A DNA stretch of 64,000 bases from Comamonas sp. B21-038 (GTDB taxonomy: Bacteria > Pseudomonadota > Gammaproteobacteria > Burkholderiales > Burkholderiaceae_C). Made by a program: the position numbers and the translations under genes. The notes under the pieces are model-generated. The model was not told where the DNA came from and ran no database searches. It saw nothing but the letters and a program-made list of their open reading frames with translations. This document shows, one piece after another, positions 52,439-60,486 of this stretch. The stretch covers positions 3,968,001-4,032,000 of the forward strand of contig NZ_CP092462.1 in the NCBI RefSeq assembly GCF_022387135.1, given 5' to 3'. Position 1 is the first letter of the stretch; each line of letters opens with the position of its first letter.

Positions 52439-53839
52439 TTACTTGCGGCTTACTTCGCGCAAGGTGACCAGCTCTTCGGCCATCGTCGGATGGATGCCGA
52501 TCGTCTGGTCAAACAGCGCCTTGGTGGCGCCGGCCTTCAGGGCCACCGCAAAGCCCTGGGTGATTTCGGCGGCATCGGCGCCGACGACATGCAGGCCCAG
52601 CACCTTGTCGCTGGCGTCATCGACGACCAGCTTGACCAGGCAGCGCTCGCTGCGTCCCGACAAGGTATGGCGCAGCGGCTTGAAATCGCTGCGGTAGATG
52701 CGCACGGCCCCATGGCGCTCGCGGGCCTGGGCCTCGGTCAGGCCGACAGTGCCGATCTGCGGATGGGTGAACACCGCCGTCGGGATGTTGTCGTAGTCCA
52801 TGACCCGTGCATCCTTGCCGGCATCGGGGCTCCAGATATGGTCCACCCAGGCCATCGCTTCGGCCAGCGCCACCGGGGTCAGCTCCATGCGTCCCACGAC
52901 ATCGCCCAGCGCATGCACGCTCGGCTGGGCGGTGGCCATCTGCGCATCGACGACGATGGCGCCGCTCTTGTCCAGCGCAATGCCCAGCGCCTCCAGCCCC
53001 AGGCCGCTGACGTTGGCCTTGCGGCCGGTGGCGTACAGCACCTGGTCGGCTTTCAGGGTGCTGCCATCGGCCAGGGTCAGGGTGCGCTCGCCGCTGGCAG
53101 TGTCGCAGGCAATGGACCTCACCTCCGTTTTCATGCGCAGCTCCACCCCGCTCTTGCGCATTTCCTCGGCGACAAAGCTGCGCACCTCGTCGTCAAAGCC
53201 GCGCAGAATCTGGTCGCCCCGGTGCAGCAGGCTCACCTGGACGCCCAGCCCGTGGAAGATACTCGCCATCTCGCAGCCGATGTAGCCGGCGCCCACGACC
53301 ACCAGGCGGCGCGGCAACGTAGCCAGGTCAAACATGTCGTCGGAGACGATCACATGCTCGCTGCCGGGCAGGTCCGGGCGCACCGGCGTGCCGCCGGTGG
53401 CGATCAGGATATGGGCAGCGTGCAGCGTGCGCACATCGGCGCCATCGGCAGAAACCACCACCGTGTGGGCATCGGTCAGACGGCCCTGGCCGGCAATGCG
53501 CTCCACCTGGGCATTGCGCATCAGGCCTTCATAGATGCCATTGAGGCGGGTGATTTCCCGCGCGCGTGCTGTCTTCAGCGCCTGCCAATCCAGCGCAATG
53601 GTCTCGGGCATTTGCCAGCCATAGCCACGCGCCTCGTCAAAGGCCTCGGCGTAACCGGCCGCATAGCTGTAGAGTTTTTTGGGAATGCAACCGACGTTGA
53701 CGCAGGTGCCGCCCATGGCCTTGGACTCCACCACCGCCACCCTGGCGCCCCGCGCTGCCGCCATGCGTGCGGCCCGCACGCCCCCCGATCCGCCACCAAT
53801 CACCACCAGGTCCAGGTCCCAGGAATGGCTTGTCTGCAT
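52439..53839 (-). CDS. gor: Glutathione-disulfide reductase
   Basis: A 466-aa flavoprotein disulfide reductase. The FAD motif GGGSGGVRAARMAAARGA lies near the N-terminus. The redox-active disulfide is GGTCVNVGCIPKKL (~residues 42-55). The NADPH motif is VVGAGYIGCEMASIFHGLG. The C-terminal active His lies in GIHPTMAEELVTLRE. It reduces GSSG with NADPH in the cytoplasm. AAGGAG before the ATG at 53839 sets the start; the longer frame adds 36 residues without family match. It runs in the same direction as the M48 gene, 103 bp apart. Confidence 0.93.
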   Translation of the reverse strand: MQTSHSWDLDLVVIGGGSGGVRAARMAAARGARVAVVESKAMGGTCVNVGCIPKKLYSYAAGYAEAFDEARGYGWQMPETIALDWQALKTARAREITRLNGIYEGLMRNAQVERIAGQGRLTDAHTVVVSADGADVRTLHAAHILIATGGTPVRPDLPGSEHVIVSDDMFDLATLPRRLVVVGAGYIGCEMASIFHGLGVQVSLLHRGDQILRGFDDEVRSFVAEEMRKSGVELRMKTEVRSIACDTASGERTLTLADGSTLKADQVLYATGRKANVSGLGLEALGIALDKSGAIVVDAQMATAQPSVHALGDVVGRMELTPVALAEAMAWVDHIWSPDAGKDARVMDYDNIPTAVFTHPQIGTVGLTEAQARERHGAVRIYRSDFKPLRHTLSGRSERCLVKLVVDDASDKVLGLHVVGADAAEITQGFAVALKAGATKALFDQTIGIHPTMAEELVTLREVSRK

Positions 53840-53936
53840 GCTGTGCGCTCCTTTGTTTGCGATGCATGGCATTGTGCAAAAACACCGGCCGCAGTGCGCG
53901 TGTGCGGTTATCGCCGCATCGCGTAGGCCCAAAAGC

Positions 53937-53969
53937 AAAGCCTGCAATGCGGGTGCGATTGCAGGCTTT
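53937..53969 (-). terminator. Rho-independent terminator of fba
   Basis: AAAGCCTGCAAT (53937-53948) pairs perfectly with ATTGCAGGCTTT (53958-53969) over a 9-nt loop, 39 nt after the fba stop on the minus strand, followed by a T-rich tail. Confidence 0.85.
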
Positions 53970-54007
53970 GGCGCCCAGTGCCCCAGGCACTGGCAACGCA
54001 GGCAGAT

Positions 54008-55072
54008 TTACTTCACCAGCTGGGCCAGGTCGCCGGCGCTGTACTTCTTGGCCATCTGCTCCAGGCTGTAGCCCTTGATCTTGCCGCCCTGGCCTTCGCA
54101 GCCGAACTCGATGTAGCGGGCCTTGCAGACTTGCTTGGCGGCTTCACGGGCGGGCTTGAGCCATTCGCGGGCATCAAACTTGTCGGGGTTCTCGGCCAGG
54201 AACTTGCGCACCGCGCCGGTCATCGCCAGGCGGATGTCGGTGTCGATGTTGATCTTGCGCACGCCGTACTTGATGGCTTCCTGGATCTCTTCGACGGGCA
54301 CGCCGTAGGTTTCCTTCATCTTGCCGCCGTACTGGTTGATGATGGCCAGCAGCTCCTGGGGCACCGACGAGGAGCCATGCATCACCAGATGGGTGTTGGG
54401 GATGCGGGCATGGATTTCCTTGACGCGCGAGATCGCCAGGATGTCGCCGGTGGGCTTGCGGCTGAACTTGTAGGCGCCGTGGCTGGTGCCGATGGCAATG
54501 GCCAGCGCGTCCAGCTGCGTGGCCTTGACGAACACGGCCGCTTCCTCGGGGTCGGTCAGCATCTGGCTGTGGTCCAGCTTGCCTTCGGCGCCAATGCCGT
54601 CTTCTTCGCCGGCTTCACCGGTTTCCAGGTTGCCCAGGCAGCCCAGCTCGCCTTCGACGGTGGCACCGATCTGGTGGGCCATCGCGACGACCTTCTGGGT
54701 CACATCGACGTTGTAGTCGAATGACGACGGGGTCTTGCCGTCGCTCATCAGCGAGCCGTCCATCATCACCGAGCCAAAGCCCAGGTTCAGCGCGCCCTGG
54801 CAGACTTCGGGCGTCGTGCCGTGGTCCTGGTGCATCACCAGCGGGATGTGGGGGTACATCTCGGCAGCAGCCTGGATCAGGTGCTTGATGAAGGGCTCAC
54901 CGGCATACTTGCGGGCGCCGGCGCTGGCCTGCAGGATCACGGGCGCACCCACTTCGTCTGCCGCCGACATCACGGCCTGGACCTGCTCCAGGTTGTTGAC
55001 GTTGAAGGCAGGGATGCCGTAGCCATTTTCGGCGGCATGGTCGAGCATTTCGCGCATCGAGATCAAAGGCAT
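54008..55072 (-). CDS. fba: Class II fructose-bisphosphate aldolase (CbbA type)
   Basis: A 354-aa zinc aldolase. It opens [20 protein letters not shown] and shows [10 protein letters not shown] with catalytic Asp and a zinc His, the GSVMMDGS motif, [20 protein letters not shown] (the insertion typical of the Calvin-subtype class II enzymes), [10 protein letters not shown] and [10 protein letters not shown]. It splits or forms fructose 1,6-bisphosphate in glycolysis and gluconeogenesis. I chose the ATG at 55072; the open frame extends 16 codons further without resemblance. It ends at a good terminator. Confidence 0.95.
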   Translation of the reverse strand: MPLISMREMLDHAAENGYGIPAFNVNNLEQVQAVMSAADEVGAPVILQASAGARKYAGEPFIKHLIQAAAEMYPHIPLVMHQDHGTTPEVCQGALNLGFGSVMMDGSLMSDGKTPSSFDYNVDVTQKVVAMAHQIGATVEGELGCLGNLETGEAGEEDGIGAEGKLDHSQMLTDPEEAAVFVKATQLDALAIAIGTSHGAYKFSRKPTGDILAISRVKEIHARIPNTHLVMHGSSSVPQELLAIINQYGGKMKETYGVPVEEIQEAIKYGVRKINIDTDIRLAMTGAVRKFLAENPDKFDAREWLKPAREAAKQVCKARYIEFGCEGQGGKIKGYSLEQMAKKYSAGDLAQLVK

Positions 55073-55193
55073 GGTGGTCGTGTCCGTTCTAATGCAAAGA
55101 AAGAGTGCTGCAGCGGCCACAGCAGCCGCGTCAACACCCTGGATTCATGTCTGCGGCATGGTAACCGCTTGGTAACTGCCTATTTTAGCAAGC

Positions 55194-56549
55194 TCAGGCC
55201 ATCTGGGCGAGCGGCATACTGAGGCGGTAGCAAGTGGTATAGGGCGCCAGCGCCTGCGGCTGCGCAAAACTGCCCCCGTGCAGCGCCATGATGCGCTGCA
55301 CGATCTGGTGGCCCAGTTGCAGGCTGTCCACCGGTTCGTGCACGGGCTGCTGCTGCACGCGCCCGCCATCGTCGCAGACCTGCAGCCAGCACTGCCCCCC
55401 GTCCATGCCGCCCTGCACCTCGATCTGCGTGCCCTCGGGGGTGTGGCGCAGCGCATTCTCGACCAGGTTGCGCAAGGCCACCTCCAGCAGCACGGCATGG
55501 CCTTTCACCCACAGTTTTTCAGGCATCTCTACGGCCACGCTGCTGCCCCGGCGCCAGGCCGCCTGCGCGTACTCAGCCACCATGCTGCGGGCCAGCTGCG
55601 CCAGGTCCACCGGCGCGGCCTGCTGGGTCAGCGCCACCCGGTTGCTGCGGGCCAGCGCCAGAATCTGGTTGAGCACATGGCCTGCGCGCAGCGCATCGGC
55701 ATGCAGGCGCTGCACCGCCTGGGCCTGCTGGGCCGGGTCCAGCCCGCCTTGCAGGGATTGCGCATGCAGGCTAATGGAGGCCAGCGGCGTGCGCAGCTCA
55801 TGGGCGACCTGGTTGGCCAAGGTCCGCTCGCGCTCCATCGCCTCGTCATTGCGGTCCAGCAAGCTGTTGAAGGCCAGGGTCACCGCCCGGAACTCCTGCC
55901 AGTTATGGCCGGTGGACAGGCGCTGGCCCTGCTCGGGTTCAAGCTGCTCCACATCGCGCGAGAGCTGGGTCAGCGGCTTGAGGCCGGCGCGGATCGTCAG
56001 CCCCAGCACCAGGGTGACGACCGGCAGCAGCCACAAACCCGGCAGAATCATCTGCCCGGCAATGTCATCGGCCAGGTCATCGCGCTCCTGCAGGTTGACC
56101 AGTACCGCCACCTTGCGCGTGTGTTCGGTGTTCCACTGGGTAAAGGTACGCCAGACCTCGTGCCTCGCGCCCAGCTGCGCATCAAAGAAACCGCTGCGTC
56201 CATCGGCAAAATGCAGGCGCGGCGCACTGCCGACGTTGAGTACCAGGTCACCGTCGGCGGTCCAGACCTGCAGACTCATCGACTGCTGGTAGTCATGCGC
56301 ATGCAGCCCCGGCAGCGGCACCCGCTCGGTCGGCAGGCCCGCCGGGATTTGCGCGCTGTAGGGAATGTTGAGCACCAGCGCGGCGACGCCGGCCAGGTGC
56401 CCGTCGGTCAGCTCATCGGCCTCTTCGATACCGGTTTGGTAGGCCCAGTAGACAAAGCTGGCCCAGACAACCACCAGCGCCCCCAGAATCCAGACCAGCA
56501 GCCGGGTGCGCAGCTGCGGCAGGCGCAGGGGCTTGGCCGCCAGGTTCAC
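55194..56549 (-). CDS. Sensor histidine kinase, PmrB/QseC-like
   Basis: A 451-aa membrane kinase with two transmembrane helices (~17-37 and ~168-188) flanking a ~130-residue periplasmic sensor. A HAMP-like linker and the H-box VAHELRTPLASIS (H250) follow. The N-box ALRNLVENALRHTPEG is intact. The ATP-lid glycine boxes look degenerate (VCDDGGRVQQQPV and LGHQIVQ in place of DxGxGI and GLGL). The start overlaps the response regulator stop by ATGA. It pairs with that regulator. The degenerate G-boxes may reduce kinase activity and leave phosphatase activity. Confidence 0.88.
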   Translation of the reverse strand: MNLAAKPLRLPQLRTRLLVWILGALVVVWASFVYWAYQTGIEEADELTDGHLAGVAALVLNIPYSAQIPAGLPTERVPLPGLHAHDYQQSMSLQVWTADGDLVLNVGSAPRLHFADGRSGFFDAQLGARHEVWRTFTQWNTEHTRKVAVLVNLQERDDLADDIAGQMILPGLWLLPVVTLVLGLTIRAGLKPLTQLSRDVEQLEPEQGQRLSTGHNWQEFRAVTLAFNSLLDRNDEAMERERTLANQVAHELRTPLASISLHAQSLQGGLDPAQQAQAVQRLHADALRAGHVLNQILALARSNRVALTQQAAPVDLAQLARSMVAEYAQAAWRRGSSVAVEMPEKLWVKGHAVLLEVALRNLVENALRHTPEGTQIEVQGGMDGGQCWLQVCDDGGRVQQQPVHEPVDSLQLGHQIVQRIMALHGGSFAQPQALAPYTTCYRLSMPLAQMA

Positions 56550-57247
56550 GATGCCTGGTCCTGGGGCATGAAGTAGCCCACGCCACGCATCGTCAGGATG
56601 TAGTCGGCGCCGAGCTTTTTGCGCAGGTGGTGGATATGCACCTCCACCGCATTGCTCTCGACCGAGGCATCAAAGCTGTAGAGCTTTTCTTCAAGCTGCT
56701 GGCGCGACAGCACCCTGCCATGGGCCTGCAGCAGGATCAGCAAGATCGTGTAGGCCCGGGGCGAGAGCTCGACGCCTTCGTCCCGCAGCCGCACCTGGTG
56801 CAAGGCCGGGTCCAGCACCAGGTCGCGGTAGTGGATCAGCGGATTGGCGCGGCCCGCCGCGCGGCGGACCAGCGCGCGCAACCGGGCCTGCAGCTCTTCG
56901 GCATCGAAGGGCTTGGAGAGGTAGTCGTCCGCGCCCAGGTCCAGGTTTTCAATGCGGTCATGCACGCCGTCGCGGGCCGTCAGCACGATGACCGGCGTCG
57001 CCGGATCGGGCAGGCTTTTGCGCAGGCCCGTGGGCGGCGGCGCATTGCGCAGCTGCTGCAAGAGGCGCGAGCCGTCGCCATCGGGCAGGCCCAGGTCGAG
57101 CAGCACGACGTCAAAGCCCTCGGCCGTCAGCGCACGCCAGGCCTCGGCCAGTGTCGGGCACCAGTCCACCGCATGGCCGCGCTGCTGCAGATTGGCCTTC
57201 AGGCCCTCGGCAATGCCGGCATCGTCTTCCACCATGAGTATGCGCAT
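56546..57247 (-). CDS. OmpR-family response regulator, PmrA/QseB-like
   Basis: A 233-aa two-domain regulator. The receiver has the acidic pair in VEDD, phospho-acceptor D51 (VVLLDLGLPDGDG), the Thr in VIVLTARDG and the Lys in DYLSKPFD. The C-terminal winged helix is of the OmpR type (LSPRAYTILLILLQAHGRVL, then ESNAVEVHIHHLRKKLG). It forms an operon with the sensor kinase by ATGA overlap. A PmrA-type box lies ~60 bp upstream, pointing to autoregulation. I chose ATG 57247; ATG 57256 adds three residues. Confidence 0.92.
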   Translation of the reverse strand: MRILMVEDDAGIAEGLKANLQQRGHAVDWCPTLAEAWRALTAEGFDVVLLDLGLPDGDGSRLLQQLRNAPPPTGLRKSLPDPATPVIVLTARDGVHDRIENLDLGADDYLSKPFDAEELQARLRALVRRAAGRANPLIHYRDLVLDPALHQVRLRDEGVELSPRAYTILLILLQAHGRVLSRQQLEEKLYSFDASVESNAVEVHIHHLRKKLGADYILTMRGVGYFMPQDQAS

Positions 57248-57307
57248 GGCTGGCATTGTGCATGAGTTGCGCCACCGCGCCTATGCCCGGCGCCCTGCAC
57301 CTGGGAC

Positions 57308-57324
57308 ATTAAGAAGCCCTTAAG
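57308..57324 (-). promoter_or_regulatory. PmrA/QseB-type box between the two-component operon and the PAP2 gene
   Basis: On the minus strand CTTAAG-GGCTT-CTTAAT matches the published PmrA box pattern (C/T)TTAA(G/T)-N5-CTTAA(G/T). It lies ~60 bp before the response regulator start and ~20 bp before the PAP2 phosphatase ATG. Distance favours control of the regulator operon. The PAP2 gene may be controlled by the same site. Confidence 0.65.
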
Positions 57325-57343
57325 CCGGTCGGCGCAGCATGCA

Positions 57344-58054
57344 ATGATGCCTTCCTGCCCTCCCGTCCCCCTGACCGAACCCCGCCCCGCTCTCTACAAC
57401 CCCCGCTGGCTGCTGGCCACCGTGCTCAGCTTTTTGCTGATTGCGCTCTGGGATGTCTCGGGCCAGGACCTGGCGCTGGCCCAGGTCTGGGGCACCGCCG
57501 AGGGCTTTGCGCTGCGCGACGACCGCTTTCTGGTCACCTACATGCACCAGGGCATGCGCAACCTGGGCTGGGTGATCGTGCTGACCTTGAGCCTGGGCGT
57601 CTGGATGCCCTTTGGCCTGCTGCGCAAGCTGCCGACGGCCCGCCGGGTGCAGCTGCTGGTCAGCATTCTGGCGTCTCTGGCGGTGGTGGCCATCCTCAAG
57701 CGCAGCAGCGCCACCAGCTGCCCCTGGGATCTGTCGGTCTTCGGCGGCGTGGCCGAGTATGTGTCGCACTGGCGCTGGGGCGTGCATGACGGTGGCGCTG
57801 GCCGCTGCTTTCCAGCCGGCCATGCGGCGGCGGGCTTTTCCTTTGTCGGCGGCTATTTTGCGCTGGCCCGCGATACACCGCGCGCCGCCCGCTGGTGGCT
57901 GGCCGTGGCGCTCGTGATGGGCCTGCTGCTGGGCCTGGGCCAGCAGATGCGCGGCGCCCACTATATGAGCCACACCTTGTGGACCGCCTGGCTGTGCTGG
58001 ACCGCAGGCCTGGTCATCGACATGGGCATGGCACGCCGCCGTCTCAGCGCCTGA
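57344..58054 (+). CDS. PAP2-family membrane phosphatase
   Basis: A 236-aa membrane protein with about five or six helices and PAP2 motifs: LKRSSATSCPWD (in place of KxxxxxxRP), CFPAGHAAAGF (PSGH-like), and RGAHYMSHTLWTAW (SRxxxxxHxxxD-like with the catalytic His). It could remove phosphate from lipid A, undecaprenyl pyrophosphate or phospholipids at the periplasmic face. It is divergent from a PmrA-like regulator across a PmrA box, and PmrA regulons include lipid A modification genes; that link favours an envelope role. No ribosome site precedes the ATG-ATG start. Confidence 0.85.
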   Translation: MMPSCPPVPLTEPRPALYNPRWLLATVLSFLLIALWDVSGQDLALAQVWGTAEGFALRDDRFLVTYMHQGMRNLGWVIVLTLSLGVWMPFGLLRKLPTARRVQLLVSILASLAVVAILKRSSATSCPWDLSVFGGVAEYVSHWRWGVHDGGAGRCFPAGHAAAGFSFVGGYFALARDTPRAARWWLAVALVMGLLLGLGQQMRGAHYMSHTLWTAWLCWTAGLVIDMGMARRRLSA

Positions 58055-58083
58055 GCGCCTGAACCGTGCCGGGGCGCTGCCCC

Positions 58084-59307
58084 TCAGCCCATCAAGCGCC
58101 AGTGGTTGTCGAACATCAGGCCGGTCACCGTGTCCAGCGCAGGCACCGCCCGGTCGCTGCTGCGGCTAGTCCGCTCGGCCACCCCATGGCCGCCGCCGGC
58201 CCATAGCCGCCCGCCATCGCGGGCCACCGGGCAGACTTCGCTTTGCGGGCTGCTGCCCAGGTAGCGCGCCTGGGCGTCAAACCAGGCCATGCAGTCGGAC
58301 TTGGGGCAGCTGACGACAAACCCCCCTTGCGCGAGGGGCGCGCATTCCACGCTGCCGCCGTAGCCGGCCAGCGGTGGCTGGTCCTGCGCCAGCTGCAGGC
58401 GCTGGCCGTCCCAGACGGCGAAGATGGGCGCGCTGTGGCGCCGCGCATCGCCATGCTCGGCCTGCAGCGCAATGCCCAGGCGCTGGCGCGCGGCATCCCA
58501 GGCCAGGTGGCGGATCGACAGGCGCGGGTCGGGCAGCTTCCACTGGCCCAGCAGGCGCCCATCGGCCGGGTGCAGTGCGACCAGGGACGGGTCCATGCTG
58601 TCCAGCCATTTCTTGCTGCGCCCGGTCTCGCTTTGGGTGGGAATGCCGCCATTGGCGACGACCAGGGTGCCGGCCGGCAGACTGCCCAGCGCGGCCGGCA
58701 GCACCAGCAATTCGTGCGGATCCATGCCATGGCTGCGCCATTCGGCCAGCTTCTGCAGGTTGGCGGCATCGCGCAGCCCGATGCAGCCCTGGCTGTCTTC
58801 CAGATCGGTTTCGGTGGTGAAGAGAATGCCGCTGCGGCCTGCACCCGCTTGGGCCTGCCAGGCCTGCGCGGTGGCGGGCGCCGCCAGCGCCACATGGCCG
58901 TTGAAGCAGCGGTCCTCTTGCATCCAGGCCCATTGCAGCGCGTCCGTCTTGGGCTGCCAGCGCAGCAGCCAATCGCCGGGCCGGCGCGCGGCAAAGACCA
59001 GCTGGCCGCCCGGCAGGGTTTGCACGCCATGGCCGCGTGTGGGCAGCGGGGTGCGCGCTGCCATGCGCCAGGCATGGCCGCCGCCGGCCTGGGGCAGTAC
59101 TTCAAGCACACCGGCCCAGTCCTGCGCCATCGCACTGGGTCCATCGCGCCAGACGGCTGCGAGCCGGCTTATACCCGCCGTACTGCCCGCCGTGCTGCCC
59201 GCATCGTTGGCAAAGGACAGCTCGGCAAGGCCCAGCGCGCCCATCGCCGACGCGCCCAGCCCGCGCAGCAGCGCGCGCCGGGGCCGGGATGTGGATAACA
59301 CCGTCAC
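58084..59307 (-). CDS. DUF1513 (beta-propeller-like) periplasmic protein
   Basis: A 407-aa protein with a twin-Arg-like signal peptide (RPRRALLRGLGASAMGALGL). The mature part fits DUF1513: LRWQPKTDALQWAWMQEDR, FNGHVALA, TTETDLEDSQGCIGLRDA, ANGGIPTQSETGR, HLAWDAARQRLGIALQAEH and VVSCPKSD. This family regularly closes imelysin loci. Its biochemical role is unknown, though a beta-propeller scaffold is inferred. The start is GTG at 59307, nine bp after the imelysin stop, with GAGGG just before it, so the genes are one operon. Confidence 0.85.
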   Translation of the reverse strand: MTVLSTSRPRRALLRGLGASAMGALGLAELSFANDAGSTAGSTAGISRLAAVWRDGPSAMAQDWAGVLEVLPQAGGGHAWRMAARTPLPTRGHGVQTLPGGQLVFAARRPGDWLLRWQPKTDALQWAWMQEDRCFNGHVALAAPATAQAWQAQAGAGRSGILFTTETDLEDSQGCIGLRDAANLQKLAEWRSHGMDPHELLVLPAALGSLPAGTLVVANGGIPTQSETGRSKKWLDSMDPSLVALHPADGRLLGQWKLPDPRLSIRHLAWDAARQRLGIALQAEHGDARRHSAPIFAVWDGQRLQLAQDQPPLAGYGGSVECAPLAQGGFVVSCPKSDCMAWFDAQARYLGSSPQSEVCPVARDGGRLWAGGGHGVAERTSRSSDRAVPALDTVTGLMFDNHWRLMG

Positions 59308-59316
59308 CGTTTGCCC

Positions 59317-60486
59317 TCAGTCGCCATCGCTGTCGCTAAAGCCCAGCGGAATATCGAGCGCCGGCGCCACCTCGGCCTGGTACAGCGCGGTGATGCCCTT
59401 GAGCTTGGTGGCAAGTGCCAGAATCTCGCTGTTGGCCTGCGCGCCCTCCTTGGTGGGCAGCGTGCCTGGCGCCGGCATCGCGGCATCGGCCGCGCCCATG
59501 GCCTCGCGCCAGCGCTGGGCCAGCCCGATATGGCCCTTGCTGAGCAGCAGTGCTTCGATCGAGATCAGGTCCTTGCCGGGCACCGGGGGCAGCTGGCGCT
59601 GCGCCGGGGTCAGCAAGGCCTGGGCATGCAGGGCCTGCCACTGGGTCTGCCACTCGCGCCAGTTGTCGGCCATTGCGATGCGGGCAAAGGCGGGGGCCTT
59701 GTTGCTGCCCTCGGCCACCTTGACCGGCTTTTCCATCTGCGCCCAGCGCAGCCGCTCCAGCCCGCCCAGCCACTGGTTGATCCATTCCTCGATCGCCGCG
59801 CCCGTCTCCTTGGCGCCGGGGCTGGCGGCATCTTCAGCCTCGCTCTCCGAGCCTTCGACGCTCCAGGTCTTGCTGCGCAGGGGCTCCAGCGCCGCCTGCA
59901 GGCTTTGGGCCTCGGCGCTGATTGCCCGGGCCACCTGCACCGCAAACGCGCACTCCGGGCTGGCCGGCTGCAGGCCCTGGCTCAGCAGCCAGTCCAGCGC
60001 GCCAAAGCCCTTGGCAGGTGTGCCCACCAGCTCCATGTCGGCGGTGGTCTGCGGGCCTTTCTTGACGGCGCGGGTGATCAGCGCCGTGCGGATCGGCGTG
60101 AAATCGATCTGCCGCAGCGAGCGGCGCTCCACCAAGGGCCCGACGCTGGGCGTGGACAACTGCAGCCAGGCGGTATGGCTGCGCTGCCACTGGCCGCGCA
60201 GCTCTGCTGCCGCCGTTTTGGCGGCACCCGCCGGCCCGGCGCAGTAGCTCGTCAGTGCCTGGTCCTGCGCGTTGGCGGCCTGGGTAAACGCCGCCGCGCG
60301 CGCTGGCAGGTGCTGGCCATACAGGCTTTGCAGCGCCTGGGCGGCCGTGTAGTAGGGCATGGGGGTGTCCGCGGCCTGCGCCAACGGGGCAAGGCTGCCC
60401 GTGGCGGCCAGGGCCGCCAGGGCGCAGGCCCTGCCCAGCGATTGCGCGGCCGTCACAGGCTTAGGCTTGGTACCGACTTGCGTCAT
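59317..60486 (-). CDS. Imelysin-family protein, second copy lacking the GxHxxE motif
   Basis: A 389-aa periplasmic protein (signal peptide ending SLAPLAQAAD). It has the all-helical imelysin fold with AELRGQWQRSHTAWLQL and VERRSLRQIDFTP. The place of the imelysin signature GxHxxE reads GFGALDWLLSQGL, so both metal-type residues are gone. It starts inside the stop of the di-heme gene (ATGA), thus the two are translationally coupled. The family includes EfeO-like iron-uptake and IrpA-type proteins; this copy is probably a partner rather than the metal binder. Confidence 0.82.
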   Translation of the reverse strand: MTQVGTKPKPVTAAQSLGRACALAALAATGSLAPLAQAADTPMPYYTAAQALQSLYGQHLPARAAAFTQAANAQDQALTSYCAGPAGAAKTAAAELRGQWQRSHTAWLQLSTPSVGPLVERRSLRQIDFTPIRTALITRAVKKGPQTTADMELVGTPAKGFGALDWLLSQGLQPASPECAFAVQVARAISAEAQSLQAALEPLRSKTWSVEGSESEAEDAASPGAKETGAAIEEWINQWLGGLERLRWAQMEKPVKVAEGSNKAPAFARIAMADNWREWQTQWQALHAQALLTPAQRQLPPVPGKDLISIEALLLSKGHIGLAQRWREAMGAADAAMPAPGTLPTKEGAQANSEILALATKLKGITALYQAEVAPALDIPLGFSDSDGD

